A stretch of DNA of 64,000 nt from Sphingomonas_R arantia (lineage in GTDB: Bacteria; Pseudomonadota; Alphaproteobacteria; Sphingomonadales; Sphingomonadaceae), in NCBI RefSeq assembly GCF_042682045.1, contig NZ_JBHUGS010000001.1:186001-250000 (forward strand). Direction: 5' to 3'. Below the pieces are notes generated by a model. That model saw nothing but the letters and a program-made list of their open reading frames with translations, was not told where the DNA came from and did no database searches. A program made the position numbers and the translations under genes. Below are positions 50,605-59,343 of the stretch, piece after piece (the first letter of the stretch is position 1; each line of letters begins with the position of its first letter).

Positions 50605-52296
50605 ATGCCTTTTTCCCAACTGCCCCCCTTGCTGGCGGCGGCGTTGACCGAACGCGGTTACGAAACGCCCACCGCCGTACAGTCCGCCGTGCTGGAGCCC
50701 GACGCCGTCGGCCGCGACCTCCTTGTGTCCGCCCAGACCGGTTCCGGCAAGACGATCGCGTTCGGCCTGGCGTTCGCCGCCGAGCTTCTGCAAGGCGAGG
50801 AGCGGTTCGGTTACGCCGAGAAGCCATTGGCATTGGTCGTCGCACCGACGCGCGAACTGGCGTTGCAGGTCGAGCGTGAGCTGAAGTGGCTGTACCTGCA
50901 GACGGGCGCGCGGGTCGCGTCGTGCGTCGGCGGGATGAACGTGCGGCAGGAGCAGCGCAACCTGGCGCAGGGCGCGCACATCGTGGTCGGGACGCCGGGC
51001 CGGCTGCGCGACCATCTGGAGCGCGGCAGCCTCGTGCTCGACGGCTTGCGCGCCGTGGTGCTGGACGAAGCCGACGAGATGCTGGACCTGGGGTTCCGCG
51101 ACGATATCGAGCAGATCCTCGACACGACGCCGGACAGCCGCCGTACGTTGCTGTTCTCCGCCACGTTGCCGCGGCCGATCGTCGATCTGGCGCGCCGGTA
51201 CCAGAAGAACGGCCACCGCATCGAGACGATGGCGCGCGGTGAATCGCACGCCGACATCGACTATATCGCGATGACCGTCGCACCGGCCGACATCGAACAT
51301 GCCGTCGTGAACGTGCTGCGCTACCAGGAAGCGCCCGGCGCGCTGGTGTTCTGCGCTACGCGCGACAATGTGCGCCGCATGCACGCCAGCCTGGTGGAGC
51401 GCGGCTTTGCAGCCGTGGCGCTGTCGGGCGAGCTGTCGCAGTCGGAACGCAGCCATGCGTTGCAGGCGCTGCGCGATGGCCGGGCGCGGGTGTGCGTCGC
51501 CACCGACGTCGCCGCGCGCGGTATCGATCTGCCCGGGCTCGAACTCGTGATCCACGCCGAACTGCCGGTGGGTGCCGATACGTTGCAGCACCGTTCGGGT
51601 CGGACGGGCCGCGCCGGGAACAAGGGCGTCTGCGTGCTGATCGTGCCGTTCCCGCGCAGGCGCCGGGCCGAGGGCATGATGCGGACCGCCAACATCCGCC
51701 CGCGCTGGGAAAAGGCGCCGACCGCGGACATGATCCGCGAAAAGGATCACGAGCGGCTGGTCGAGACGATCCAGCCGGGTGCCGCGGCCGAGGACGATCT
51801 GGCCGTCGCACGCGCGCTGCTCGAAAAGCATCCGGCCGAGGATATCGCGGCGGCGCTGGTGCGGTCGTACCGTGCCCGCCTGCCCGAGCCGGAGGACATG
51901 TTCGCCGACAGCGACCAGCAGGTCGCGCAGCGCATGGAAGGGCCGCGCCAGGGGTTCGAGGACACGATCTGGTTCCGGATGGACGTCGGCCGCCGCGGCA
52001 ATGCCGATGCGCGCTGGCTGCTGCCGCTGCTGTGCCGTCGCGGGCACATCACCAAGAGCGAGATCGGTGCGATCCGCATCGGTGACTCGGAGACGGTGTT
52101 CGAGGTGCGCCGCGAGGTGGCCGAGCGTTTCGCCGAGGCACTGCGCCGGACCGCGGGTGGTGAGGACGATGTGTCGATCGAACCGCTGGGCGATCGCCCG
52201 CCGCCGCAGCAGACCCGCGTGCGGCGCGGTCCGCCGCCGGCGCGTGGCAATGGTGCGCCGAAGTATCAGCCGAAGCCGTATCGCGGTCGGAGCTGA
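50605..52296 (+). CDS. DEAD-box ATP-dependent RNA helicase, DbpA-like
   Basis: A 563-residue helicase. The N-terminal half has the Q motif with GYETPTAVQSAVL, Walker A AQTGSGKT, DEAD box VLDEADEMLDLGF and SATLPRPI. The second RecA-like domain has HRSGRTGRAGNKG. A C-terminal DbpA-type RNA-binding domain (about 455-535) and a basic tail follow. DbpA-like enzymes remodel 23S rRNA during large-subunit assembly. ATG 50605. It is followed by a large repeat and a hairpin terminator. Confidence 0.93.
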   Translation: MPFSQLPPLLAAALTERGYETPTAVQSAVLEPDAVGRDLLVSAQTGSGKTIAFGLAFAAELLQGEERFGYAEKPLALVVAPTRELALQVERELKWLYLQTGARVASCVGGMNVRQEQRNLAQGAHIVVGTPGRLRDHLERGSLVLDGLRAVVLDEADEMLDLGFRDDIEQILDTTPDSRRTLLFSATLPRPIVDLARRYQKNGHRIETMARGESHADIDYIAMTVAPADIEHAVVNVLRYQEAPGALVFCATRDNVRRMHASLVERGFAAVALSGELSQSERSHALQALRDGRARVCVATDVAARGIDLPGLELVIHAELPVGADTLQHRSGRTGRAGNKGVCVLIVPFPRRRRAEGMMRTANIRPRWEKAPTADMIREKDHERLVETIQPGAAAEDDLAVARALLEKHPAEDIAAALVRSYRARLPEPEDMFADSDQQVAQRMEGPRQGFEDTIWFRMDVGRRGNADARWLLPLLCRRGHITKSEIGAIRIGDSETVFEVRREVAERFAEALRRTAGGEDDVSIEPLGDRPPPQQTRVRRGPPPARGNGAPKYQPKPYRGRS

Positions 52297-52302
52297 ATAC
52301 TG

Positions 52303-52451
52303 CTCCCCCTCCCTTTCAAGGGAGGGGGCCGGGGGGTGGGTGGCGAGCGCAGACTCGCCGGTCGGCCCTTGTGACGCGCGCCGCCGTCTGCGCGGCGGGG
52401 GGGGGNCGCGGCGGCACCCACCCCCGGCCCCTCCCTTGAAAGGGAGGGGGG
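52303..52451. repeat. Long inverted repeat, CTCCCTTTCAAGGGAGG family
   Basis: Both ends carry CTCCCTTTCAAGGGAGG-type palindromes (52307-52325 and about 52432-52449), and inside lies an inverted pair, GGCCGGGGGGTGGGTGG and CCACCCACCCCCGGCC. The centre includes a run of G with one undetermined base (N at 52406), probably an assembly stall in a strong hairpin. No gene lies here. Confidence 0.8.
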
Positions 52452-52471
52452 AATAGGGGGCCCAGATACAG

Positions 52472-52509
52472 AAAAGCCGGACTGGGGTTATCCCCGGCCC
52501 GGCTTTTTC
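52472..52509. terminator. Intrinsic terminator, bidirectional
   Basis: AAAAGCCGGACTGGGG, TTAT loop, CCCCGGCCCGGCTTTTT makes a strong GC stem followed by a T-run in both directions. It can stop the helicase transcript and the tRNA-Leu transcript coming from the other side. Confidence 0.8.
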
Positions 52510-52514
52510 TATGA

Positions 52515-52600
52515 TGGTGCGGTCAAGAAGACTCGAACTTCCACGTCCTTTCGGACACAACGACCTCAACGTTGCGCGTCTACCATTTCGCCATGACCGC
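52515..52600 (-). tRNA. tRNA-Leu (GAG)
   Basis: The minus strand begins GCGGTCATGGCGAAATGGTA and ends TTGACCGCACCA. It has the acceptor GCGGTCA/TGACCGC, anticodon stem CAACG/CGTTG with loop TTGAGGT and anticodon GAG. It has the long variable arm of class II leucine tRNAs and a GTTCGAGTC T arm. CCA is encoded. Length is 86 nt. Confidence 0.96.
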
Positions 52601-52759
52601 ACATCAGGGACCTTGCCACGGCGAACCGCGACGTTGGTAGGCGGCGGTCTCTAGCAGCGGTGTCGGCCGATCGCAACCGCCTTTGGCCCGGTGCCCTTTT
52701 CCGATGCGACCGGACGCGTGACGCGGGGCGGGGGAGGCTGTACCGAGCGCGGCGTGAGG

Positions 52760-54142
52760 ATGTTTCCGACAGCTTGGCAGGACGAGGCCCGGCGACTGAC
52801 CGCGCTCGCGTGGCCGGTGGCGCTGGGCAGCCTCAACTGGACGTTGATGCACCTGATCGACGTCGCGGTCGTCGGGCGCGCCGGGGTGGACGAGCTGGCG
52901 GCCCTGGCGGCGAGCCGAAGCGTGACGTTCGTGATGATCGTGATGGGACTTGCGGCGCTGGTCGGCGTGCTGGTGTTCACCGCGCGGGCGGACGGCGCGC
53001 GCGATCCGGCGCAGACCGGCGGCTGCCTGCGCGTCGGGCTGATTTATGCGGTGCTGCTCGGCGCGTTGCTGGGCGGGACATTGTGGCTGGGGGGCGAGGC
53101 GATGTTGCGCGCGGCCGGCGTGGCGCCCGCGTTGGTGCCGGAGGGCGGCGCAGTGGTGCGCGCGATGGCGGCGGCGATGCCCGCGCAGCTGATCCTGATC
53201 GCGACGGGGTATTTTCTGGAGGGGATCAGCCGGCCGGGGCGCGTGACGGTGGTGAACCTGGTCATGCTGCCGGCCAATGCGGTGCTGGCCTGGGCGTGGG
53301 TCGGCGGGCATGCGGGCCTGCCGGCGCTGGGTGCGGTGGGGGCGGCGCATGCGACCGCGACGGTGTCGGCGCTCGGCGCGGTCGCGTTGCTGGGGGCGAC
53401 CTGGACCGTGTCGGATGCCGGGCCGCGGCGGATCCGCGACCTGTCCGTGGCGGCGTGGACCGCGGCGTTGCGCGATGTGCCGCAGGTCGCACGATTCGGC
53501 GTGGTGCCGGCGTTGACGTCCGCGCTGGAGCTGATCGGGTTCGCCTGGCTGATCGTGCTGTCGACGCGGCTGGGCGATGTCGCGGCGGCGGGGTTTCAGG
53601 CGATGTTCTCGCTCCACAACCTGGCGTTCGCGACCGCGCTGGGGTTCGGATCGGCGGCAGGCGTGCGGGTCGGCAATGCGGTCGGGGCGGGGGAGCCCGA
53701 GCAGGCGGTGCCGCGCACGTTGATCGCGGTCGGGCTGGCCGCGCTGGCGATGGGGGGGATGGGGGCGATCCTCTGGCTGACGGCGGACTGGATCGTGCCG
53801 CCGTTGTCCGCGCCCGACCCCGCGGCGATCCGGATGGGGATCGTCCTGGTCGCGACGCTGGCGCCGTTCATGCTGTTCGACGGGATCCAGCTGGTGCTGG
53901 TCTATGCGCTACGGTCGCTGGGCGATCAGGTGGCGGCCGGGGTGAACGGCGTGGTGGCCTATTTCGGGGTGACCGGCGGGCTCGGCTGGTGGCTGTACGT
54001 CGCGGGTTGGGGCGCGCCGGGGCTGGCGCTGGCGTGCGGCGGCGGAATGGTCGCGGCGGCGGCGTTGCAGGGCGCGCGGTTCGCGGTGATCGCCCGGCGG
54101 CTGGGGCTCAGTTCGCGATCGGTTCCGCCAGGCGCAGGCTGA
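52760..54142 (+). CDS. MATE family efflux transporter
   Basis: A 460-residue protein with about twelve helices and MATE features: WPVALGSLNWTLMHLIDVAVVG at the N-terminus and two similar halves. It exports drugs or other small molecules with a sodium or proton gradient. ATG 52760 (MFPTAWQDEARRL) is used; earlier in-frame starts at 52691 and GTG 52754 are possible. The end overlaps the convergent zinc-ribbon gene by 35 bp. Specificity unknown. Confidence 0.9.
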   Translation: MFPTAWQDEARRLTALAWPVALGSLNWTLMHLIDVAVVGRAGVDELAALAASRSVTFVMIVMGLAALVGVLVFTARADGARDPAQTGGCLRVGLIYAVLLGALLGGTLWLGGEAMLRAAGVAPALVPEGGAVVRAMAAAMPAQLILIATGYFLEGISRPGRVTVVNLVMLPANAVLAWAWVGGHAGLPALGAVGAAHATATVSALGAVALLGATWTVSDAGPRRIRDLSVAAWTAALRDVPQVARFGVVPALTSALELIGFAWLIVLSTRLGDVAAAGFQAMFSLHNLAFATALGFGSAAGVRVGNAVGAGEPEQAVPRTLIAVGLAALAMGGMGAILWLTADWIVPPLSAPDPAAIRMGIVLVATLAPFMLFDGIQLVLVYALRSLGDQVAAGVNGVVAYFGVTGGLGWWLYVAGWGAPGLALACGGGMVAAAALQGARFAVIARRLGLSSRSVPPGAG

Positions 54143-54881
54143 CGTCGGCCGATCCCTTCGGCACATCGACCGCGGCGCTGTCGAAATCGACGCTGGCGCC
54201 GGGTTGCAGCGTGCGGGCGGGCCGCGTGATCGTCCAGCTATAGACCGTGCGGCGCGACGCATCGCGCAGTTCGGCGCGGATGTCGGGCACCGGCTGCACC
54301 GTGTCGGTCGGGTTGATCACGACGCCGCTGACTTCGAGCAGCTCGTTGCCGCTTTCCATCACGCGCCGTTCCTGGCGCAGCGATTTGACGTAGAGTTTCT
54401 GCGTGCTGCCGGTGGTGAGCCCGACCCGGCCGGCCATGTCGCCGGGGACGAGCACGAGCAACGCCGCGATCGCCGCAATCAGCAGGACGCCGACCAGCAC
54501 CGCGATCAGCGTCCAGAGCTTGGCCGGGTTGCGGCGCGGGCGGAACGGCGGGGCGTGCGCGAACGGATCGATCCCGCTGCGCGCGGCGAGATCCTCCTCG
54601 CCGTAGACGCGGCGCGGGTGATCGGCGGCGGGGGTTGCGGCCGGCGTGGGTGCCGGTGGTGCTGCGACCGGGGCGGGCTGTGCCGCGACCGGGGCCGGAA
54701 CCGGAGTCGGTACGGGGGCGGTGGCGACGGTCGGCAGCGGCTCCGTGGCCAGCACCGTCGCAGGTGCCGATTCGAACCAGCTGTGGCGGCAGGCGGCGCA
54801 GCGGACCTGGCGGCCCGTGGTGCCGATCGCGGTGTCCGGGACCAGATATCGGGTGGAACAGGCGGGGCAGATGAGGATCAT
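54108..54881 (-). CDS. MJ0042 zinc-ribbon/DUF3426-like membrane protein
   Basis: A 257-residue protein: an N-terminal zinc ribbon (CPACSTRYLVPD and VRCAACRHSW, 1-35), a low-complexity Pro/Ala/Val linker (50-90), a single membrane helix (LWTLIAVLVGVLLIAAIAALLVLV) and a C-terminal domain with NELLEVSGVVINPTDTVQPVP like DUF3426. In alphaproteobacteria it is typically found beside ftsE; the role is unknown but may link to division. ATG 54881 (MILICPACSTRY). Its end overlaps MATE by 35 bp; it diverges from ftsE. Confidence 0.87.
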   Translation of the reverse strand: MILICPACSTRYLVPDTAIGTTGRQVRCAACRHSWFESAPATVLATEPLPTVATAPVPTPVPAPVAAQPAPVAAPPAPTPAATPAADHPRRVYGEEDLAARSGIDPFAHAPPFRPRRNPAKLWTLIAVLVGVLLIAAIAALLVLVPGDMAGRVGLTTGSTQKLYVKSLRQERRVMESGNELLEVSGVVINPTDTVQPVPDIRAELRDASRRTVYSWTITRPARTLQPGASVDFDSAAVDVPKGSADVSLRLAEPIAN

Positions 54882-55050
54882 CGGTTTCCGGACGGTCTGG
54901 CAGCGGGGCGGGGGTGTCCGGATCGATAAAGCACCTTGTCCGCATCGCGGCAAGCGGCGCGGCGCGATGGTGCGGTCGGTCCGCCGCTCCGACCGGCCGG
55001 CTTGCGGAGCGGACCCGCGCCATGCCAAGGCGGGCGCGGAAGGGAGGGCC

Positions 55051-55767
55051 ATGGGCAGCATCGTCCGGTTCGAGAATGTCGGCCTGCGCTACGGCTCGGA
55101 TGGAGGATCGGATGGCGAGACGCTGTCCGACCTGAACTTCGCGCTTGCGCCGGGGGCCTTCTATTTCCTGACCGGCGCGTCGGGCGCGGGCAAGACGTCG
55201 CTGCTGCGGCTCCTCTATCTCGCCCAGCGGCCGACGCGCGGCGCGATCCACCTGTTCGACGAGGATATGGTGACGGTACCGCGCGACCGGTTGCCCGGGT
55301 TTCGCCGGCGGATCGGCGTGGTGTTCCAGGATTTCCGACTGATCCCCTATCTGTCCGTGTACGACAATGTCGCGCTGCCGCTGCGCGTGGCGGGGGTGGA
55401 GGAGCGCGATCTGGACGCGCCGGTGCGCGAGATGCTGGCGTGGGTCGGACTGGCGTCGCGGTCCGATGCGTTGCCCGCGACATTGTCCGGCGGGGAGCAG
55501 CAGCGCGTGGCGATCGCGCGCGCGGTGATCGCGCGGCCGGAAATACTGGTCGCGGACGAGCCGACCGGGAACGTCGACCCGGAGATGGCCGGGCGGCTGC
55601 TCCACCTGTTCGATGCGCTCAACCGGCTGGGCACGACGATCGTGGTCGCGACGCACGACATCCATCTGCTGTCGCGCGTGTCGAACGCGCAGACGTTGCG
55701 GCTGGAGGCGGGGCGGCTGTCCGATCCGACCGGTGCGCTGCGTTATCCGCCGCGGACCGGGACATGA
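55051..55767 (+). CDS. ftsE: Cell division ATP-binding protein FtsE
   Basis: A 238-residue ABC ATPase with Walker A TGASGAGKTSLL, signature LSGGEQQRVAIARA and Walker B ILVADEPTGNVDP. FtsE, with FtsX in the membrane, activates cell wall hydrolases at the division site. AGGGAGG lies about 6 bp before ATG 55051. It overlaps ftsX by ATGA. Compared with the typical family there is a short insert after YGSD (GGSDGETL). Confidence 0.96.
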   Translation: MGSIVRFENVGLRYGSDGGSDGETLSDLNFALAPGAFYFLTGASGAGKTSLLRLLYLAQRPTRGAIHLFDEDMVTVPRDRLPGFRRRIGVVFQDFRLIPYLSVYDNVALPLRVAGVEERDLDAPVREMLAWVGLASRSDALPATLSGGEQQRVAIARAVIARPEILVADEPTGNVDPEMAGRLLHLFDALNRLGTTIVVATHDIHLLSRVSNAQTLRLEAGRLSDPTGALRYPPRTGT

Positions 55768-56660
55768 GGCGGCTGGTGGCGCTGTTCCCGTCCGTGCGTG
55801 CGGCCGACCGGCGGTTGCTGCGCGAGGGGCGGCTGTCCGGGCCGATGCCGTGGGTGCTGGCGATCATGCTGTTCCTGACGACGCTGGCGGCGGCGGGCGG
55901 GCTGGCGCTGAGCCAGGCGGCGCGCGAGATCGGCGGCGACCTGGCCAATCGCGCGACAGTACAGATCGTGCAGGCCGATGCGGCGGCGCGCGAGCGGCAG
56001 GCGGCGGCGACGCTGGCGGTACTCGGCCGCGACCCGGCGGTGACGAGCGCCGACCGGGTGGGTGCGGCGGAGATGGCGACGCTGCTGGAGCCGTGGCTCG
56101 GCGCGCAGGGGACGGACGACCTGCCGCTGCCGGTGCTGATCGACGTCGCGCTGGCGCGGGCGGACGCGGTGCCGGCGCTGGCGGCGGGGTTGCGGACGGT
56201 CGCACCCGATGCGCGGATCGACGATCATCGTGCGGCGCTGGCCCCGGTGTCGCGGCTGATCGGGACGCTGCGCTGGCTGGCGCTGGCGATCGTGTTGCTG
56301 ATGGTGGGGGCGACCGGGTTCGTGGTGGTGCTGGCTGCGGCGTCGGCGCTCGACATGCATCGCGGGACGATCGATGTGCTGCACCTGTTGGGGGCGACCG
56401 ATATCCAGGTCGCGCGGCTATTCCAGCGGCGGATCGCGCTCGACGCGCTGTTCGCCGGGCTGATCGGGCTTGGGGCGGGCGTGGCTGTGCTGGCGCTGCT
56501 CGGGCGGCAGCTGGCGGGGCTGGGGTCCGAACTGGTCGGGTCGGTATCGTTGCCGCTGTGGGGTGGGGGCGTGCTGGTCGCGTTGCCGCTGGCGACGACA
56601 TTGCTGGCGGCGGCAGTGGCGCGCTGGACCGTGGTGCGCGCGCTGGGGCGGCTGCTGTGA
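55764..56660 (+). CDS. ftsX: Cell division protein FtsX
   Basis: A 298-residue membrane permease partner of FtsE. The N-terminal helix (PMPWVLAIMLFLTTLAAAGG), a periplasmic loop with VQIVQADAAARERQ and three C-terminal helices (ATGFVVVLAAASALDMHRGTIDVLHLLGA) fit FtsX. ATG 55764 overlaps the ftsE stop. It ends in a GTGA overlap with the YdcF-like gene, so the three are coupled. Confidence 0.94.
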   Translation: MRRLVALFPSVRAADRRLLREGRLSGPMPWVLAIMLFLTTLAAAGGLALSQAAREIGGDLANRATVQIVQADAAARERQAAATLAVLGRDPAVTSADRVGAAEMATLLEPWLGAQGTDDLPLPVLIDVALARADAVPALAAGLRTVAPDARIDDHRAALAPVSRLIGTLRWLALAIVLLMVGATGFVVVLAAASALDMHRGTIDVLHLLGATDIQVARLFQRRIALDALFAGLIGLGAGVAVLALLGRQLAGLGSELVGSVSLPLWGGGVLVALPLATTLLAAAVARWTVVRALGRLL

Positions 56661-57187
56661 TCGTCCGGCTGGGATCGCTGGTGCTGGTCATATGGGCGCT
56701 GGGGTTCGTGTGGTTCACGGTCGCGCTGCCCGGGCCGGGGCCGGACCAGCGCACCGACGGGATCGTGGTGGTGACCGGCGGGCCGGGGCGGATCCAACGC
56801 GGCGTGGCGTTGATGGAGGCCAAACAGGCGCGGCGCATGCTGATTTCTGGTGTCGACCGGCGCGTGCGGCCGCGGGACCTGGTGGCCGAATATGGCGTGC
56901 CGCGCCGGCTGATCGCGTGCTGCATCGACCTGGGCGACGAATCGGTCGATACGCGTAGCAACGCGGACGAGACGGCGGCCTGGGTGGCGCGGCACAAATA
57001 CCGGTCGGTGCGGCTGGTGACGACCGACTGGCACATGGCGCGCGCGCGGTTCGAGCTGCGCCGCGTGTTGGGTGACGGCGTCGCGGTGGTGCCGGACGGG
57101 GTGCGCAGCGAGCCGAGTTTCGTGGTGCTGATGACCGAATATACCAAGTATCTGCTGCGGCGCGTGGCGGCGCCGCTTGGGTATTGA
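56657..57187 (+). CDS. YdcF family protein (DUF218)
   Basis: A 176-residue protein with one N-terminal helix (GSLVLVIWALGFVWFTVALPG) and the DUF218 fold: DGIVVVTGGPGRIQRG, SVDTRSNADETAAWV and VTTDWHMARARFEL. GTG 56657 overlaps ftsX (GTGA). Members such as SanA/YdcF are linked to envelope integrity, and some bind SAM. It is in the conserved ftsEX-ydcF-plsC order of alphaproteobacteria. Confidence 0.9.
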   Translation: MIVRLGSLVLVIWALGFVWFTVALPGPGPDQRTDGIVVVTGGPGRIQRGVALMEAKQARRMLISGVDRRVRPRDLVAEYGVPRRLIACCIDLGDESVDTRSNADETAAWVARHKYRSVRLVTTDWHMARARFELRRVLGDGVAVVPDGVRSEPSFVVLMTEYTKYLLRRVAAPLGY

Positions 57188-57234
57188 TGCGTCTGTTCCC
57201 GGCCGAGAATTGATTTGAGAGAGACCTTCGACCC

Positions 57235-57933
57235 ATGGCCCTGATCCGATCAATCCTGTTCGCGCTGTTCTTCTATCCGGGGTCGGTGGGGGCGGTGACG
57301 CTGGCGCTGATCGTGGCGCCGCTGGGGACTACGCCGGTGCTGAAGGTCAGTCGCGGCTGGGCCTATTGGCACCGGTGGTGCGCGCGCTGGCTGCTCGGCA
57401 TCCGGATCCGGGTGGAGGGGGTGATCCCGCAGGAGCCGGCGCTGGTGGCGGCGAAGCACGAGTCGATGTTCGAGACGCTGGAGCTGATCATCCTGCTGCC
57501 CGACCCGGCGGTGGTGGTGAAACAGGAGCTGACCGAGATCTTTGGCTGGGGCCGCGCGGCGCGGGCGCACGGCGTGATCCCGGTCGATCGCGAGGGATCG
57601 GCGACCGCGCTGCGCATCATGATGCGCGCGGCCAAGGCGGCGGTGGCGGCGGGCCGGTCGATCGTGATCTTCCCGGAAGGCACGCGGACGGCGCCGGGCA
57701 CGCGCGCGCCGTTGCGGCCGGGGTTCGCGGGATTGTACCGCACGCTCGGGTTGCCGGTGGTGCCGGTCGCTTTGGATAGTGGGCGGGTTTATCCCAAGGG
57801 GTTCGTGAAGCATTCGGGCACGGTGACGTTCCGGTTCGGGCCGCCGATCGTGCCGGGGCTGAAGCGTGAGGCGATCGAGACGCAGGTGCTGGACGCGATC
57901 AACGCGCTGAACGGGCCGGTGCGGCAGGCGTAG
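57235..57933 (+). CDS. plsC: 1-acyl-sn-glycerol-3-phosphate acyltransferase
   Basis: A 232-residue membrane-associated acyltransferase of phospholipid synthesis. The substrate motif FPEGTR and GVIPVDREGSA are present. The catalytic motif reads HESMFE (HX4E) in KHESMFETLE instead of the usual HX4D. Such HX4E forms may be normal in alphaproteobacterial relatives, but the point deserves a check. It starts at ATG 57235, 47 bp after the YdcF-like gene. Its length and N-terminal helix are typical. Confidence 0.9.
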   Translation: MALIRSILFALFFYPGSVGAVTLALIVAPLGTTPVLKVSRGWAYWHRWCARWLLGIRIRVEGVIPQEPALVAAKHESMFETLELIILLPDPAVVVKQELTEIFGWGRAARAHGVIPVDREGSATALRIMMRAAKAAVAAGRSIVIFPEGTRTAPGTRAPLRPGFAGLYRTLGLPVVPVALDSGRVYPKGFVKHSGTVTFRFGPPIVPGLKREAIETQVLDAINALNGPVRQA

Positions 57934-58032
57934 CCCCGGTCGACGCGCGGGCCTGGGACGTTTTGCCAATGGCGGGCGATCGGTGGATGAGGCACCAACG
58001 CGGTGACGATCGATCGGCTTTGGGGGCGTGCC

Positions 58033-59175
58033 GTGAAGCAGCGTGGCGGAATGCGGTGGGCGGTCGCGGCGGCCTGCTGCGCGAGCGGAGCACTGGCGGC
58101 TGAACCCGTGCCCAATCCCGCCCGGGTGCCGGATCGCCAGGTGGCAATGAACCGCGTCATGGCGGTGGCGGAGAGCGCGGGTCTAGCCGGGGAGATCGTG
58201 TTGGCGGACGGTGACGGGCCGATCCTCAATCGGGCGCGCGGGGCGGCCGACCGGGAACGCGGCCGGGCGCACCGGGTGGGCGACCGCTGGCTCTGGGCGT
58301 CGGTGACCAAGCAGGTGCTGGCCGTGCTGGTGATGCAGCAGGTCGAGGCCGGGACGCTGGCGCTGGACGGGACGATCCGGCGCTATCTGCCCGACTGGCC
58401 GGGGGCAGCGGGGGATCGGATCACCGTGCGGCAGTTGCTCCAGCATCAGTCGGGTTTGCCAAACCCGAACGAGACGACGGCGAACGCGGACGAGGTGCCG
58501 GCATTCTATCTGGAAACCGGTGCGCGGATCGGGGACCGGGCGCGGGCCTATGGCATTTGCGCGGGCACAGGGAAGCCCGCGGGGGCCGGGTTTTCCTACA
58601 ATAATTGCGATTATCTGGTTCTGGCGGCGATCCTGGAGCGGGCGAGCGGGAAGTCGTTCGCGGCGCTGGTGGCGGAGCGGATCGCGCGGCCGCTCGGGTT
58701 GCGGACGTTGCGGATGGCGCGCGATGGTGTGCCGTGGGGCGGGGCGGCGGCGATCGGGTATACCGCGGGGGGCCGTCGCTATCCGGCGATCAATGTGGCG
58801 ACTTATGGGGCCGCCGGGGGGCTGACCGGGTCCGCGCGGGATCTGGCGGATTTCGATCGGGCGCTGGTCGCGGGGACGTTGCTGTCGGCGGAAAGCCGGG
58901 CGGTGTTGTGGCGGGGTGATCCGAAGCTGGGATATCAGGCGCTGGGGGTGTGGTCGTTTCCGGCGCCGCTGGCCGGTTGTACGGGGCCTGTGACGTTGAT
59001 CGAGCGGCGCGGGGATGTGGCGGGGACGCAGGTGCGCAACGTCATTGCGCCGGCGCTGGGGCGGTTGGTTGCGGTCTTCACGAATGATGACAGCGTGGAT
59101 TTTGGGGAAATCTGGCAGGGGAAGGGCTTGTCCCATGCCTTGCTGTCTGCGGCGTTCTGCCCGCCCTCGGGGTGA
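58033..59175 (+). CDS. Exported serine hydrolase, beta-lactamase (class C) fold
   Basis: A protein of about 380 residues with a signal peptide (WAVAAACCASGALAA) and class C-type motifs: SxxK in WASVTKQVLAVLV, YxN in FSYNNCDYLVLA and a late loop GDVAGTQVRN. Such enzymes hydrolyse esters, amides or D-amino-acid peptides and are usually not resistance determinants. The frame is open from GTG 58003; GTG 58033, with GGGGG 6 bp upstream, gives a better signal peptide, and ATG 58051 is also possible. Substrate unknown. Confidence 0.85.
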   Translation: MKQRGGMRWAVAAACCASGALAAEPVPNPARVPDRQVAMNRVMAVAESAGLAGEIVLADGDGPILNRARGAADRERGRAHRVGDRWLWASVTKQVLAVLVMQQVEAGTLALDGTIRRYLPDWPGAAGDRITVRQLLQHQSGLPNPNETTANADEVPAFYLETGARIGDRARAYGICAGTGKPAGAGFSYNNCDYLVLAAILERASGKSFAALVAERIARPLGLRTLRMARDGVPWGGAAAIGYTAGGRRYPAINVATYGAAGGLTGSARDLADFDRALVAGTLLSAESRAVLWRGDPKLGYQALGVWSFPAPLAGCTGPVTLIERRGDVAGTQVRNVIAPALGRLVAVFTNDDSVDFGEIWQGKGLSHALLSAAFCPPSG

Positions 59176-59194
59176 GGGGATTCGTGGGGGCGTT

Positions 59195-59227
59195 GCGCGG
59201 AGTTCTCGACAGGCTCGAACCGAACGG
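59195..59227. repeat. Dispersed repeat, GTTCTCGACAGGCTCGAACC family, single
   Basis: Single unpaired copy of the core found at 6416-6475 and 43692-43724, between the serine hydrolase and CocE-type genes. Confidence 0.75.
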
Positions 59228-59285
59228 GGTGGGGGGTTTGGGGTTTTCGCTGGCCTTCGAGCGTAGCTTTGAGGGCCTGTCGGCT

Positions 59286-59330
59286 TCTCGGCTGCGCTCG
59301 AAGGGTCCCTCGACTTCGCTCGGGATGGAC
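59286..59330. repeat. Dispersed repeat, GGCTGCGCTCGA family, copy 2
   Basis: Nearly identical to 13777-13820. It ends 14 bp before the stop of the minus-strand CocE-type gene. The gap 59176-59343 contains nothing but these two repeats. Confidence 0.75.
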
Positions 59331-59343
59331 GGGGTGGGAGGCG

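Noticed and set aside
58033..59175. Beta-lactamase resistance gene
   Set aside because: Only the general SxxK and YxN motifs are present; the protein is closer to esterase or peptidase members of the fold.
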